Shown here piece after piece: positions 54,635-64,000 of a stretch of DNA of 64,000 bases. The first letter of the stretch is position 1. Each line of letters begins with the position of its first letter. A program made the position numbers and the translations under genes. This DNA is from Tropicibacter oceani (lineage in GTDB: Bacteria > Pseudomonadota > Alphaproteobacteria > Rhodobacterales > Rhodobacteraceae), in NCBI RefSeq assembly GCF_029958925.1, contig NZ_CP124616.1, positions 62,001 to 126,000 of the forward strand, in the 5' to 3' direction. The notes beneath the pieces were generated by a model. The model saw only the letters and a list, made by a program, of their open reading frames with translations, was not told where the DNA came from and did no database searches.

Positions 54635-55229
54635 CCCACTCGTTCTGGCATTCGACACATCGGCGGCGCATTGCGCCGCCGCTTTGCTGTGCGCCGACAC
54701 GGTGCTGGCCGCGCGCAGCGAAGCCATGGGGCGCGGTCAGGCGGAACGCCTGATGCCCCTGCTTGGGGAATTGCTGGACGAGGCTGGCAAATCCTGGTCC
54801 GATCTTGACCGCATCGGCGTCGGCATCGGCCCCGGCAACTTCACCGGCATCCGCATTTCCGTCAGTGCCGCGCGGGGCCTCGCGCTGGGGCTTGGTATTC
54901 CGGCCATCGGCGTTTCGGGGTTCGAGATCATCCGGCACGGCCCGATGGATGACACGGACAGCGGCATCCGCGCCAGCTATGCGGTGATTGCCGGACCGCG
55001 CGACCAGGTCTATCTGCAGGACGAAAGCGGCCATGTCGAGCTGGGCCATTTCTTCGTCGACCCGCCGGGCTGCGCCTTTCTGGACGACGACTGGCGGGCC
55101 AATGCCATCGCCCTTGCGCAGATTGCCGCCCACAAACCCCCGGCCGAGCGCCCCGCGCCCTTGTACATCCGCCCCGCCGATGCCGCGCCGTCGCGCGATG
55201 CGCCCCCGGTGATCCTGGATGACGCCTGA
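54624..55229 (+). CDS. tsaB: tRNA threonylcarbamoyladenosine biosynthesis protein TsaB
   Basis: 201 residues from TTG 54624, overlapping the nfu stop by 11 nt. ASKHA fold: LVLAFDTSAAHCAAAL at the start and the IGVGIGPGNFTGIRISVSAA loop that contacts TsaD. Part of the TsaBDE complex that makes t6A37 in ANN-decoding tRNAs. The rimI start overlaps its end by 11 nt, a common tsaB-rimI pairing. Confidence 0.93.
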   Translation: MPSDPLVLAFDTSAAHCAAALLCADTVLAARSEAMGRGQAERLMPLLGELLDEAGKSWSDLDRIGVGIGPGNFTGIRISVSAARGLALGLGIPAIGVSGFEIIRHGPMDDTDSGIRASYAVIAGPRDQVYLQDESGHVELGHFFVDPPGCAFLDDDWRANAIALAQIAAHKPPAERPAPLYIRPADAAPSRDAPPVILDDA

Positions 55230-55632
55230 CACCCTGGCCGATCTGTGCGCGCGCGCCTATCGGCACCTGACCCCCTGGAACGCCGCGCAATTCGCCGACA
55301 CCCTGGCACGCCCCGAGGCACTGCTGACCTGCACCGATCACGCCTTTGTCCTCGGCCAGGTGATCCTGGACGAGGCGGAAATCCTGGCGCTTGCCACCGA
55401 CCCGGACCAACAGCGCAGCGGTCAGGCCAGCGCCGTGCTGGCCGCCTTTCACACCCAGGCCAGGGCACGCGGCGCGGCGCGCGTCTTTCTCGAGGTGTCG
55501 ACCGACAACACCCCGGCCTTGCGGTTTTACGAAGGCCAGGGATACCGCCAGGTCGGGCGGCGCAAGGGCTATTACCGGACCGGCGCGGAGCAATTCGCCG
55601 ATGCCTTGATCATGGCGCGGGATTTGCCCTGA
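55219..55632 (+). CDS. rimI: GNAT-family N-acetyltransferase, RimI-like
   Basis: 137 residues. GNAT core: VILDEAEILALATDPDQQRSG with the acetyl-CoA loop (Q/R-x-x-G-x-A), VFLEVSTDNTPALRFYEGQGY and the end RKGYYRTG...ADALIMARDLP. Overlap with tsaB supports RimI, which acetylates the N terminus of ribosomal protein S18 in E. coli. The TGA stop lies inside a perfect 14-bp palindrome. Confidence 0.87.
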   Translation: MTPDTLADLCARAYRHLTPWNAAQFADTLARPEALLTCTDHAFVLGQVILDEAEILALATDPDQQRSGQASAVLAAFHTQARARGAARVFLEVSTDNTPALRFYEGQGYRQVGRRKGYYRTGAEQFADALIMARDLP

Positions 55633-55640
55633 CGTCAGGG
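55627..55640. promoter_or_regulatory. Perfect palindrome at the rimI stop
   Basis: CCCTGACGTCAGGG, perfect over 14 bp, containing the rimI stop codon and 137 bp before the importer's first gene. It could be an operator; its lack of a loop argues against a terminator. Confidence 0.4.
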
Positions 55641-55681
55641 CGTTAAACAATCGCGACAGCCACAAATATCCCAAGAATCGG

Positions 55682-55710
55682 TTGACCATCTGGCAGCCAC
55701 GCGCCCTAAT
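55682..55710 (+). promoter_or_regulatory. Candidate promoter of the BMP-type importer
   Basis: TTGACC (55682-55687), 17-nt spacer, CCTAAT (55705-55710). The -35 is good, the -10 weak. Distance to the start codon of the binding protein is 66 nt. Confidence 0.35.
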
Positions 55711-55775
55711 TGACAGCATTCCGCGAGGCGGCCCCAAGAACGAGGACCGCCCCTAAACCGACTGGGAGCATCTCA

Positions 55776-56780
55776 ATGACTTTTATCGCAAAAACACTGG
55801 GCACTGTGGCCGCCGTCGCGCTCAGCGCGGGCGCAGCACTGGCCGACCCGGCGCTGATCTATGACCTTGGCGGCAAATTCGACAAATCCTTCAACGAAGC
55901 GGCCTTCAACGGCGCCGAGAAGTTCGCAGCCGACACCGGCGGCAGCTACAAGGACATCGAACTGCAGTCCGAAGCGCAGCGCGAACAGGCCCTGCGCCGC
56001 TTTGCCGAGGCCGGCTTCAACCCGATCGTGACCACCGGCTTCTCGATGTCCTCGCCGATTGCTGCCGTGGCCGCCGACTACCCGGACACCAAGTTCGTGA
56101 CCATCGACGGCTTTGTCGATCCGGGCGAACATCCCAACGTCCTGTCGATCCTGTTCTCCGAGCACGAAGGCTCCTACCTGGTTGGCATGATGGCCGCGAT
56201 GGCGTCGAAATCCGGCACCGTCGGCTTTGTCGGCGGTATGGACATTCCGCTGATCCGCAAATTCGCCTGCGGCTATGCCCAGGGCGCGATGGCGGTGAAC
56301 CCGGACGCCCAGGTGATCGCCAACATGACCGGCACCACCCCCGCCGCATGGAACGACCCGGTCAAGGGTTCGGAACTGGCCAAGGCGCAGATCAGCCAGG
56401 GCGCCGACGTGATCTATGCGGCCGCTGGCGGCACCGGTCTGGGCGTGCTGCAAACCGCCGCTGACGAAGGCATCCTGTCGGTCGGCGTGGACAGCAACCA
56501 GAACTACCTGCACCCCGGCAAGGTCCTGACCTCGATGCTCAAGCGTGTCGATGTCGCCGTGAACGAAGCCATGACCGCCGGCGCCGATCTGGAAACCGGC
56601 GTCAAGGTGCTGGGCCTGGCCGAAGAGGGCGTGGGCTATGCGCTGGACGACAACAACGCCAGCCTGGTGTCCGACGAAATGAAGGCAGCCGTGGATGACG
56701 CGCGCGCCAAGATCATCGCGGGCGAAATTTCGGTCCACGATTATTCGTCGGACGACACCTGCCCCGTCCTGCAGTTCTGA
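55776..56780 (+). CDS. BMP-family solute-binding protein (probable nucleoside importer)
   Basis: 334 residues from ATG 55776 (GGGAG upstream). Signal peptide 1-23 (AGAALA). BMP/PnrA-type features: LIYDLGGKFDKSFNEAAFNG, VTTGFSMSSPIAAVAADYPD, GFVGGMDIPLIRKFACGY and VIYAAAGGTGLGVLQTA. Lipidation is not expected because there is no lipobox. Binds purine or pyrimidine nucleosides in characterised relatives. First gene of an operon with an ATPase and two permeases, separated from them by a strong hairpin. Confidence 0.92.
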   Translation: MTFIAKTLGTVAAVALSAGAALADPALIYDLGGKFDKSFNEAAFNGAEKFAADTGGSYKDIELQSEAQREQALRRFAEAGFNPIVTTGFSMSSPIAAVAADYPDTKFVTIDGFVDPGEHPNVLSILFSEHEGSYLVGMMAAMASKSGTVGFVGGMDIPLIRKFACGYAQGAMAVNPDAQVIANMTGTTPAAWNDPVKGSELAKAQISQGADVIYAAAGGTGLGVLQTAADEGILSVGVDSNQNYLHPGKVLTSMLKRVDVAVNEAMTAGADLETGVKVLGLAEEGVGYALDDNNASLVSDEMKAAVDDARAKIIAGEISVHDYSSDDTCPVLQF

Positions 56781-56787
56781 TCCAGTT

Positions 56788-56814
56788 CCAGGGCCGGGTT
56801 GATCCCGGCCCTGG
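56788..56814 (+). promoter_or_regulatory. Intercistronic hairpin behind the BMP binding-protein gene
   Basis: CCAGGGCCGGG-TTGAT-CCCGGCCCTGG, a perfect 11-bp stem followed by CCTTCG rather than a T tract. It starts 8 nt after the stop codon. Likely a 3' stabiliser or partial attenuator that keeps binding-protein mRNA above the downstream genes. Confidence 0.7.
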
Positions 56815-56889
56815 CCTTCGCCTGCGCCCCCGGCGGCGGCACTGCCCTTGCGGGCGACCAGGCGGACGCCCCCAGTTCAAAGGCGCAGC

Positions 56890-58488
<1,599 letters not shown>

Positions 58489-58490
58489 CC

Positions 58491-58530
58491 GGCCCTGTCT
58501 TCTTCTTGGCCCAAATACTCCCGCCGGAGG
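58491..58530 (-). repeat. Dispersed repeat A, copy 7 (tail form)
   Basis: Minus strand: CCTCCGGCGGGAGTATTTGG then GCCAAGAAGAAGACAGGGCC. It lies inside the importer operon, between the ATPase and first permease genes. Confidence 0.75.
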
Positions 58531-58575
58531 CATCCGACATCGCCTCTGGCGCAAAGATCCGGAAGGAAGCGCACC

Positions 58576-59670
58576 ATGGATAAGATGCCAGCCTGGGCCG
58601 ATGCGGTCCTTGTTCCCTTGTTCTCGATCCTGCTGGCGGCGATCATCTCGGCGCTGGTCATCCTGGCGATCGGCGAAAACCCGATCGACGCCTTCAAGCT
58701 GATGGTCGAAGGCGCGCTGATGCGCTCTTCGGGGTGGGGATACACCCTGTATTACACCACCAACTTCATCTTTACCGGGCTTTGCGTGGCCATCGCCTTT
58801 CATGCCCGCATGTTCAACATCGGCGGCGAAGGCCAGGCGATGATCGGTGGCTTGGGCGTGGCGCTGGCCTGCCTGTTCATCCCATGGCCGCATTGGTCGC
58901 TGGCCTTGCTGGGCGCCACCGTTGCGGCGGCGCTGTTCGGGGCGGCCTGGGCGTTGATCCCCGCCTATCTTCAGGCGAAACGGGGCAGCCATATCGTGAT
59001 CACCACGATCATGTTCAACTTCATTGCCGCCGCCGTGCTGAACTATGTCCTGGTCAACCTGCTGCGCCCCAGGGGCGCGATGGACCCGGCGACCGCGCGC
59101 TTTCCCGATGCCACGCACCTGCCGACCTTTCAGGACATGTTCGCGACGGCGGACAACCCGCTGTTCCGCGGATCGCCGGCCAACGTGACCTTTTTCCTGG
59201 CGGTGCTGGCCTGCGTCGCCTTCTGGTTCCTGGTCTGGCGCACCCGGCTTGGCTATGAATTGCGGGCCTTTGGCCATTCGGAAACCGCCGCGAAATATGC
59301 CGGGATCTCGCCGGTCAAGATCACCGTCGTGTCGATGCTGATCTCGGGCGGGCTGGCCGGGATGATGGCGCTGAACACCACCATGGGCGAAGCCGAACGG
59401 CTGGTGATGAACGCCACCGAGGGCGCCGGCTTCATCGGCATCGCCGTGGCCCTGATGGGCCGCAGCCACCCCGTCGGCGTCTTCCTTGCCGCGCTTCTGT
59501 TCGGGTTCCTGTACCAGGGCGGGGCGGAACTGGCGCTGTGGACCAACATCCCGCGCGAATTGATCACCGTCATCCAGGCGCTGGTCATCCTGTTCACCGG
59601 CGCGCTGGACAACATGGTACGCATGCCGCTTGAAAAGCTGTTCCTGACATTCGGAAAGGAGCCCCGCTGA
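58576..59670 (+). CDS. ABC transporter permease (nucleoside/simple-sugar type) 1
   Basis: 364 residues with about ten membrane segments. Shows the BPD_transp_2 features FNIGGEGQAMIGGLGVALAC, GSHIVITTIMFNFIAAAVLN and GAGFIGIAVALMGRSHPVGV. Corresponds to the NupP/YufP-type subunit. The next permease starts in the last base of its stop codon (TGATG). Confidence 0.93.
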   Translation: MDKMPAWADAVLVPLFSILLAAIISALVILAIGENPIDAFKLMVEGALMRSSGWGYTLYYTTNFIFTGLCVAIAFHARMFNIGGEGQAMIGGLGVALACLFIPWPHWSLALLGATVAAALFGAAWALIPAYLQAKRGSHIVITTIMFNFIAAAVLNYVLVNLLRPRGAMDPATARFPDATHLPTFQDMFATADNPLFRGSPANVTFFLAVLACVAFWFLVWRTRLGYELRAFGHSETAAKYAGISPVKITVVSMLISGGLAGMMALNTTMGEAERLVMNATEGAGFIGIAVALMGRSHPVGVFLAALLFGFLYQGGAELALWTNIPRELITVIQALVILFTGALDNMVRMPLEKLFLTFGKEPR

Positions 59671-60635
59671 TGGATCTGAACACGATCATCCAGGTGCTGG
59701 ACAGCACCGTTCGTCTGTCGACGCCGCTGTTGTTGGCCTGCCTGGCCGGGCTGTTTTCCGAACGCGCCGGGGTCTTTGACATCGGGCTTGAGGGCAAGAT
59801 GCTGATCGCTGGGTTCTTTTCCGCCGCCGTGGCCTTTGTCACCGGGTCGGTCTGGCTGGGCTTGCTGGCGGGGATCGGCGCATCGCTGGCGATGTCGCTG
59901 CTGCACGGGCTGGCCTCGATCACGTTTCGCGGCAACCAGCTGATTTCCGGCGTGGCGCTGAATTTCCTGGCCTCGGGGCTGACGGTCCTGATCGCGCAAA
60001 GCTGGTTTGGCCAGGGCGGGCGCACCCCGTCGCTGGTCGGCGGCGCGCGCTTCGAAGAGCTGACCCTACCCTTTGCCGAGGCGCTGCGCCCGGTGCCGGT
60101 TCTGGGGCCGATCTACGCCGACCTGATTTCGGGGCATTCCTTCCTTGTCTATGTCGCCTTTGCCATGGTGCCGCTGACCTGGTGGGTGCTGTTCCGCACC
60201 CGGTTCGGCCTGCGCCTGCGCGCCGTGGGCGAAGCGCCCGATGCCGTCGATACCGCCGGGGTTTCGGTCAAGGGGCTGCGCTTTGCCGCCGTGATGATCT
60301 GCGGGCTGCTTTGCGGGTTGGCCGGGGCCTACCTGGCGACGGGTCTTCAGGCCGGCTTTGTCCGCGAAATGACCGCCGGGCGGGGCTATATCGCGCTTGC
60401 CGCGCTGATCTTCGCCAAGTGGCGCCCATGGTACGCCCTGTCCGCCTGCCTGCTGTTCGGCCTGCTTCAGGCGGTGGCGCTGCGTTATCAGAACATTGAT
60501 CTGGGTGCCTTTACCGTGCCGGTGCAGGTCATGGACGCGCTGCCCTATATCCTGACGGTGGTGATCCTTGCCGGGTTCGTCGGCAAGGCCATTCCGCCCC
60601 GGGCCGGCGGCGCGCCCTACGTCAAAGAGCGTTAA
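59670..60635 (+). CDS. ABC transporter permease (nucleoside/simple-sugar type) 2
   Basis: 321 residues, about nine membrane segments. FSERAGVFDIGLEGKMLIAG near residue 28, FRGNQLISGVALNFLASGL and RGYIALAALIFAKWRPW are typical of the NupQ/YufQ-type partner. Completes the importer: binding protein, double ATPase and two permeases. A GC-rich hairpin follows after 35 nt. Confidence 0.93.
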   Translation: MDLNTIIQVLDSTVRLSTPLLLACLAGLFSERAGVFDIGLEGKMLIAGFFSAAVAFVTGSVWLGLLAGIGASLAMSLLHGLASITFRGNQLISGVALNFLASGLTVLIAQSWFGQGGRTPSLVGGARFEELTLPFAEALRPVPVLGPIYADLISGHSFLVYVAFAMVPLTWWVLFRTRFGLRLRAVGEAPDAVDTAGVSVKGLRFAAVMICGLLCGLAGAYLATGLQAGFVREMTAGRGYIALAALIFAKWRPWYALSACLLFGLLQAVALRYQNIDLGAFTVPVQVMDALPYILTVVILAGFVGKAIPPRAGGAPYVKER

Positions 60636-60670
60636 TCCCGGGCAAAGCCCGCGCCTGCAACAAGAAACAT

Positions 60671-60705
60671 GCGCCGCCCCGTTGCCTTTGGCCGCCGGGC
60701 GGCGC
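60671..60705 (+). promoter_or_regulatory. GC-rich hairpin before the TauE/SafE gene
   Basis: GCGCCGCCC pairs perfectly with GGGCGGCGC across a 17-nt loop; TAGATATTGG follows, not a T tract. It lies 12 nt before the next start codon and may mark the operon boundary or shield the ribosome site. Confidence 0.5.
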
Positions 60706-60716
60706 TAGATATTGGA

Positions 60717-61622
60717 ATGCAGGTCTACCTCCCCATAGCCGAGGTATCGGTCAACATTTTCCTCCTTCTCGGGTTGGGCGGGCTTGTCGGCCTTTTGTCG
60801 GGCATGTTCGGGGTGGGCGGCGGGTTCCTTTTGACGCCGCTGCTGTTCTTCATCGGCATTCCGCCCGCCGTGGCGGTGGCCACCGGTGCCAACCAGATCG
60901 TCGCGTCATCCTTTTCGGCCGTGCTGGCGCATTTCAAACGCAAGACCGTCGATCTGAGGATGGGCACCGTGCTGCTGATCGGCGGGTTGGTCGGTGCCTC
61001 GTTCGGGGTGGCCCTGTTCAACCACCTCAAAAGCCTGGGCCAGGTCGATCTGCTGGTCAGCCTGTTCTACGTGATCTTCCTGGGCATCATCGGCGCGCTG
61101 ATGTTCGTCGAAAGCCTGAACGCGCTGCGCAAATCCCGGCGCGGCGTGCCGCCCAAGCGCAGAAAACACAACTGGGTGCACAAGCTGCCGTTCAAGATCC
61201 GGTTCCGCACCTCGGGGCTGTATATCTCGGTGATCCCGCCGCTGGTGGTGGGGCTGATGGTGGGCGTGATGGCCGCGATCATGGGGGTCGGTGGCGGGTT
61301 CATCATGGTGCCCGCGATGATCTATCTTCTGGGCATGCCGACCAAGGTGGTTGTCGGCACTTCGCTGTTCCAGATCATCTTTGTCGCGGCCTTCACCACG
61401 ACGCTGCATGCGGCCACCAACTATACCGTCGATATCGTGCTGGCCGTGCTGCTGCTGATCGGCGGCGTCATCGGCGCGCAGTTCGGCGCGGGCATCGGAT
61501 CGCGGATGAAGGCGGAACAGCTGCGCATCCTGCTGGCGGGCCTTGTGTTGCTGGTCTGCGCCAAGCTGGCGCTGGAGCTGTTGATCGAACCTTCCGAACT
61601 TTACAGCATCGCGGGGGCCTGA
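60717..61622 (+). CDS. TauE/SafE-family permease
   Basis: 301 residues from ATG 60717. Eight or so membrane segments with two repeated motifs: GMFGVGGGFLLTPLLFFIGIPP near residue 33 and MGVGGGFIMVPAMIYLLGMP near 195. A basic loop (RKSRRGVPPKRRKHNWVHK) separates the halves. Family members export sulfite, sulfoacetate or related organosulfur anions, probably by H+ coupling. The TIGR02186 gene follows after 2 nt. Confidence 0.9.
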   Translation: MQVYLPIAEVSVNIFLLLGLGGLVGLLSGMFGVGGGFLLTPLLFFIGIPPAVAVATGANQIVASSFSAVLAHFKRKTVDLRMGTVLLIGGLVGASFGVALFNHLKSLGQVDLLVSLFYVIFLGIIGALMFVESLNALRKSRRGVPPKRRKHNWVHKLPFKIRFRTSGLYISVIPPLVVGLMVGVMAAIMGVGGGFIMVPAMIYLLGMPTKVVVGTSLFQIIFVAAFTTTLHAATNYTVDIVLAVLLLIGGVIGAQFGAGIGSRMKAEQLRILLAGLVLLVCAKLALELLIEPSELYSIAGA

Positions 61623-61624
61623 TC

Positions 61625-62386
61625 ATGCGCCTCTTGTCCCTGGCCTTGCTGTTTGCCCTGTCGGCCCTGCCCCTGCGCGCCGAACAGGTGGTGCTGGGCC
61701 TGAGCCAGGACAGCGTGTCGATCTCGACGGATTTCAACGGCTCGGAAATCCTGATCTTTGGCGCGATCAAGCGCGAGGTGCCGATCCCCGAGGGCGAACC
61801 GCTCCAGGTCATCATCACCCTTGCCGGGCCGCAGCAACCGTTGACCGTGCGCCGCAAGGAACGCCGTTTTGGCATCTGGGTGAACACCGAGTCGGTCGAG
61901 GTCGATCATGCGCCGTCCTTCTATGCGGTCGCCACCTCGGCGCCCTGGGGCGAGGTGATCACCAACGTCGAGGACCTGCGCCACCACATTTCGATCCCGC
62001 GCGCGATCCGGTCGGTGGGCGCGCCGATGCAGGTGCAGGATGCGCAAAGTTTCAGCCAGGCGGTGATCCGCATCCGCGAAAACGACGGGCTGTACCAGGT
62101 GCATGAAAACAGTGTCGAGCTGCGGCAGTCGACCCTGTTCAACACCTCGATCACCATGCCCGCCAACCTGACCGAAGGCGCCTATCCCACGCGCATCTTC
62201 CTGACCCGCGGCGGCGAGGTCATTTCCAGCTTCGAGACCGAGATCGAAGTACACAAGGTCGGGCTGGAACGCTGGTTGTTCGTGCTGTCGCGGCAGCAGC
62301 CGCTGATCTATGGCTTGCTGTCCCTTGCCATCGCCATCGCGGCGGGCTGGGGGGCTTCGACCGCCTTTCGCCTGCTGAGATCGTGA
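61625..62386 (+). CDS. TIGR02186-family membrane-anchored periplasmic protein
   Basis: 253 residues. Signal peptide 1-19 (SALPLRA), a beta-rich periplasmic part with SVSISTDFNGSEILIFGAIK, and a single C-terminal membrane helix (PLIYGLLSLAIAIAAGWGAS, about 228-248). The family occurs almost only beside TauE/SafE permeases in alphaproteobacteria, as here. Likely an accessory subunit for organosulfur-anion export, unproven. The thioesterase ATG shares the last base of its stop. Confidence 0.88.
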   Translation: MRLLSLALLFALSALPLRAEQVVLGLSQDSVSISTDFNGSEILIFGAIKREVPIPEGEPLQVIITLAGPQQPLTVRRKERRFGIWVNTESVEVDHAPSFYAVATSAPWGEVITNVEDLRHHISIPRAIRSVGAPMQVQDAQSFSQAVIRIRENDGLYQVHENSVELRQSTLFNTSITMPANLTEGAYPTRIFLTRGGEVISSFETEIEVHKVGLERWLFVLSRQQPLIYGLLSLAIAIAAGWGASTAFRLLRS

Positions 62387-62817
62387 TGAGCCGCCCTGCC
62401 CCCGCAACCCGCGCCGATTACGCCGCCTTTCGCACCCTGCCAACGCGCTGGATGGACAATGACGAATACGGCCACATGAACAACGCCGCCTACCTGTCGT
62501 TTATCGACACGGCGGTCAGCCTGTGGCAGCTGGATCAGGGCGTGCAGATCCGCGGGCCAGAGGCGCTGCGCTTTCTCGTGGTCGAAACCGGGGTGCGCTA
62601 TCATTCCGAACTTGGCTTTCCCGACATCGTGCATGCCGGGCTGCGGGTCGGGCATCTGGGCCGCTCTTCCTTGCGCTTTGAAATCGGGCTGTTCCGAAAC
62701 GATGACCAGACCGCCAGTGCCGAGGGCTTTTTCGCGCAGGTCCTGACGGGCCAGAACGGGCGCCCCATGCCGATCCCCGATGGCCCGCGTGCCATTTTCG
62801 CAGGGCTGACCGTCTAG
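62386..62817 (+). CDS. Acyl-CoA thioesterase, 4HBT hot-dog fold
   Basis: 143 residues from ATG 62386. The 4-hydroxybenzoyl-CoA thioesterase pattern is TRWMDNDEYGHMNNAAYLSF, with Asp in the DNDxYGHxNN motif as the catalytic residue (near 25). Hydrolyses small or aromatic acyl-CoA. Coupled to TIGR02186 by a 1-nt overlap, though no link to sulfur chemistry is evident. Its stop overlaps the convergent priA stop by 4 nt. Confidence 0.88.
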   Translation: MSRPAPATRADYAAFRTLPTRWMDNDEYGHMNNAAYLSFIDTAVSLWQLDQGVQIRGPEALRFLVVETGVRYHSELGFPDIVHAGLRVGHLGRSSLRFEIGLFRNDDQTASAEGFFAQVLTGQNGRPMPIPDGPRAIFAGLTV

Positions 62818-64000
62818 AAAAAGCTTTGCGGGTCGATGTCGATGGCCAGCCGCAGATCGCCGCGCAGCTTGATCGGCGCGACCCAGTCACTGATCGCCCC
62901 CTGCAACGCGACGCCCTTGGGCGCCTTGACCAGCAGCCGCACCCGGTGCCGCCCGCGCACCCGCGCAATCGGCGCGGGGGCCGGCCCGTAGACCACCGCG
63001 CCCACCCGCCGCAAAGCCGCGTCATTACGCGCCAGGTGGTTGCCCAGGTCGAACACCTGCTGCGCCTCGCCGCCCGACAGGATGATCCCGGCCAAACGGC
63101 CATAGGGCGGCATGCCGGCGGCGCGGCGCTCTTCGGCCTCGGCCCGCCAAAAGCTTTCTTCGTCCCCGGCCAGAATGGCGCGGATGACGGGATGTTCGGG
63201 TTGATAGGTCTGCAGCATCGCAACCCCGGGTTTGTCCGCCCGCCCTGCGCGCCCCGCCACCTGCCGCATCAGCTGAAAGGTGCGTTCAGCGGCGCGCAGG
63301 TCGGACCCTTGCAGGCCAAGGTCGGCGTCGATCACACCCACCAGGGTCAACAGCGGAAAGTTGTGCCCCTTGGCCACCAGTTGCGTGCCGATGATGATGT
63401 CGGCGCCGCCCTGGGCGATATTCTCGATATGCGCCTTCAGCTCGCGCGCGGTGCCGTACAGGTCGGACGACAGAACGGCGATGCGCGCGCCCTCGAACAG
63501 CTCCTGCGCCTCTTCGGCCATGCGTTCGACGCCGGGACCGACGGGGGCCAGGCGATCTTCGGCCTGGCAACTGGGGCAGGTCGTGGGGATGGGGGTGTTT
63601 TCGCCGCACTGATGGCAGACCAGTCGCTGCAGGAACCGGTGTTCGACCATGCGCGCGTCGCAATGTGGGCAGCCGATCTGTTGCCCGCAGGCCCGGCACA
63701 GCGTCACAGGCGCATAGCCGCGCCGGTTCAGGAACAAAAGCGCCTGTTCGCCGCGCTCCATCCGCTGTTTGACGGCGGTTTCCAGTTGCGACGAGATCCA
63801 GCGGTTCGACGGCAGCTTTTCACCGCGCATGTCAATGCTGCGCATTTCCGGCAACACCGCCTCGCCAAAGCGCGAGGTCAGCACCAGCTTGTCATACTTG
63901 CCCGCTTCGGCATTGGCCCAGCTTTCAAGGCTGGGGGTCGCGGTCGCCAACACAACCTGCGCCCCAAGGATCGAGGCGCGCAGAACCGCCATGTCGCGGG
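62814..64000 (-). CDS. priA: Primosomal protein N' (replication restart helicase), 5' truncated
   Basis: The frame is open to the window edge; about 395 C-terminal residues are visible. They contain the zinc-binding region (CRACGQQIGCPHCDARMVEH, then CHQCGE and CPSC) inserted in the helicase, the helicase motif IIGTQLVAKGHNFPLLTLVG and the Q-x-x-GRAGR motif VAGRAGRADKPG, and the C-terminal domain. The N-terminal 3'-DNA-binding domain and Walker A lie beyond the window. Restarts stalled forks by loading DnaB. Confidence 0.95.
   Translation of the reverse strand, partial: RDMAVLRASILGAQVVLATATPSLESWANAEAGKYDKLVLTSRFGEAVLPEMRSIDMRGEKLPSNRWISSQLETAVKQRMERGEQALLFLNRRGYAPVTLCRACGQQIGCPHCDARMVEHRFLQRLVCHQCGENTPIPTTCPSCQAEDRLAPVGPGVERMAEEAQELFEGARIAVLSSDLYGTARELKAHIENIAQGGADIIIGTQLVAKGHNFPLLTLVGVIDADLGLQGSDLRAAERTFQLMRQVAGRAGRADKPGVAMLQTYQPEHPVIRAILAGDEESFWRAEAEERRAAGMPPYGRLAGIILSGGEAQQVFDLGNHLARNDAALRRVGAVVYGPAPAPIARVRGRHRVRLLVKAPKGVALQGAISDWVAPIKLRGDLRLAIDIDPQSFF

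Overview
The window is a 64 kb piece of chromosome from an alphaproteobacterium, most probably a member of the Rhodobacteraceae (Roseobacter group). Evidence: uniformly high G+C with strong G/C third-position preference, families typical of that order (DUF3035 lipoprotein, DUF4170, DUF1674/SDHAF4, TIGR02186 beside a TauE/SafE permease), the purH-heparinase-rsmB block, and a recurring intergenic element with a GTATTT...GCCAAGAAGAAG tail. I see no phage, plasmid, transposase, integron or CRISPR genes. Both ends cut a gene: an OmpA-like protein on the left and priA on the right.

Layout. 1-10.9 kb: OmpA/BON protein and a coiled-coil membrane protein, a NagD-like HAD protein, a MaoC hydratase, an S49 peptidase, a Ca2+/Na+ exchanger, a short-chain reductase, uvrC behind an AT-rich regulatory region, then a divergent pair (FAD oxidoreductase and mnmD) that together resemble the two halves of MnmC, and an EamA exporter. 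11-24 kb: lytic transglycosylase and dapA (divergent), then a long minus-strand block of rsmB-like methyltransferase, heparinase-like protein, purH, beta-lactamase-fold hydrolase, lspA, DUF3035 lipoprotein and two M16 peptidases. 24-32.4 kb: SDHAF4, dapB, rbfA, a DUF2233 protein, pmbA, cysQ, DUF4170, kdtA and lpxK, N-formylglutamate amidohydrolase, tRNA-Val(GAC) and rpmJ.

32.5-34.2 kb holds a secreted caspase-fold protein with two peptidoglycan-binding domains in which both catalytic positions look lost. 34.3-43.7 kb is one minus-strand catabolic uptake operon: an acyl-CoA-synthetase-like ligase, livG, livH, a small membrane protein, livM, a solute-binding protein, livF, an unresolved 0.5 kb gap, and a PaaK-like ligase with an unusual phosphate loop. 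The simplest reading is uptake of a carboxylic acid coupled to CoA activation. Its promoter region, shared with a divergent SPFH-NfeD pair, contains a 98-bp tandem repeat and a perfect short palindrome.

45.4-51.1 kb: a hybrid histidine kinase and its OmpR-type partner converge with a formate dehydrogenase alpha subunit that has no FdsB/FdsG partner here. 51.4-55.6 kb: VOC protein, class IV aminotransferase, universal stress protein, ClbS/DfsB protein, NfuA-like protein, tsaB and rimI. 55.7-60.6 kb: a BMP-type ABC importer, probably for nucleosides. 60.7-64 kb: TauE/SafE, TIGR02186 and thioesterase in one tight operon, convergent with priA.

The least explained signals are non-coding: two dispersed intergenic repeat families (seven and three copies), the 98-bp tandem repeat, the palindrome-rich uvrC upstream region with an exact DnaA box, and a hairpin/T-tract leader before tRNA-Val. 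Among proteins, the pseudo-caspase and the transporter/dual-ligase operon deserve most attention.
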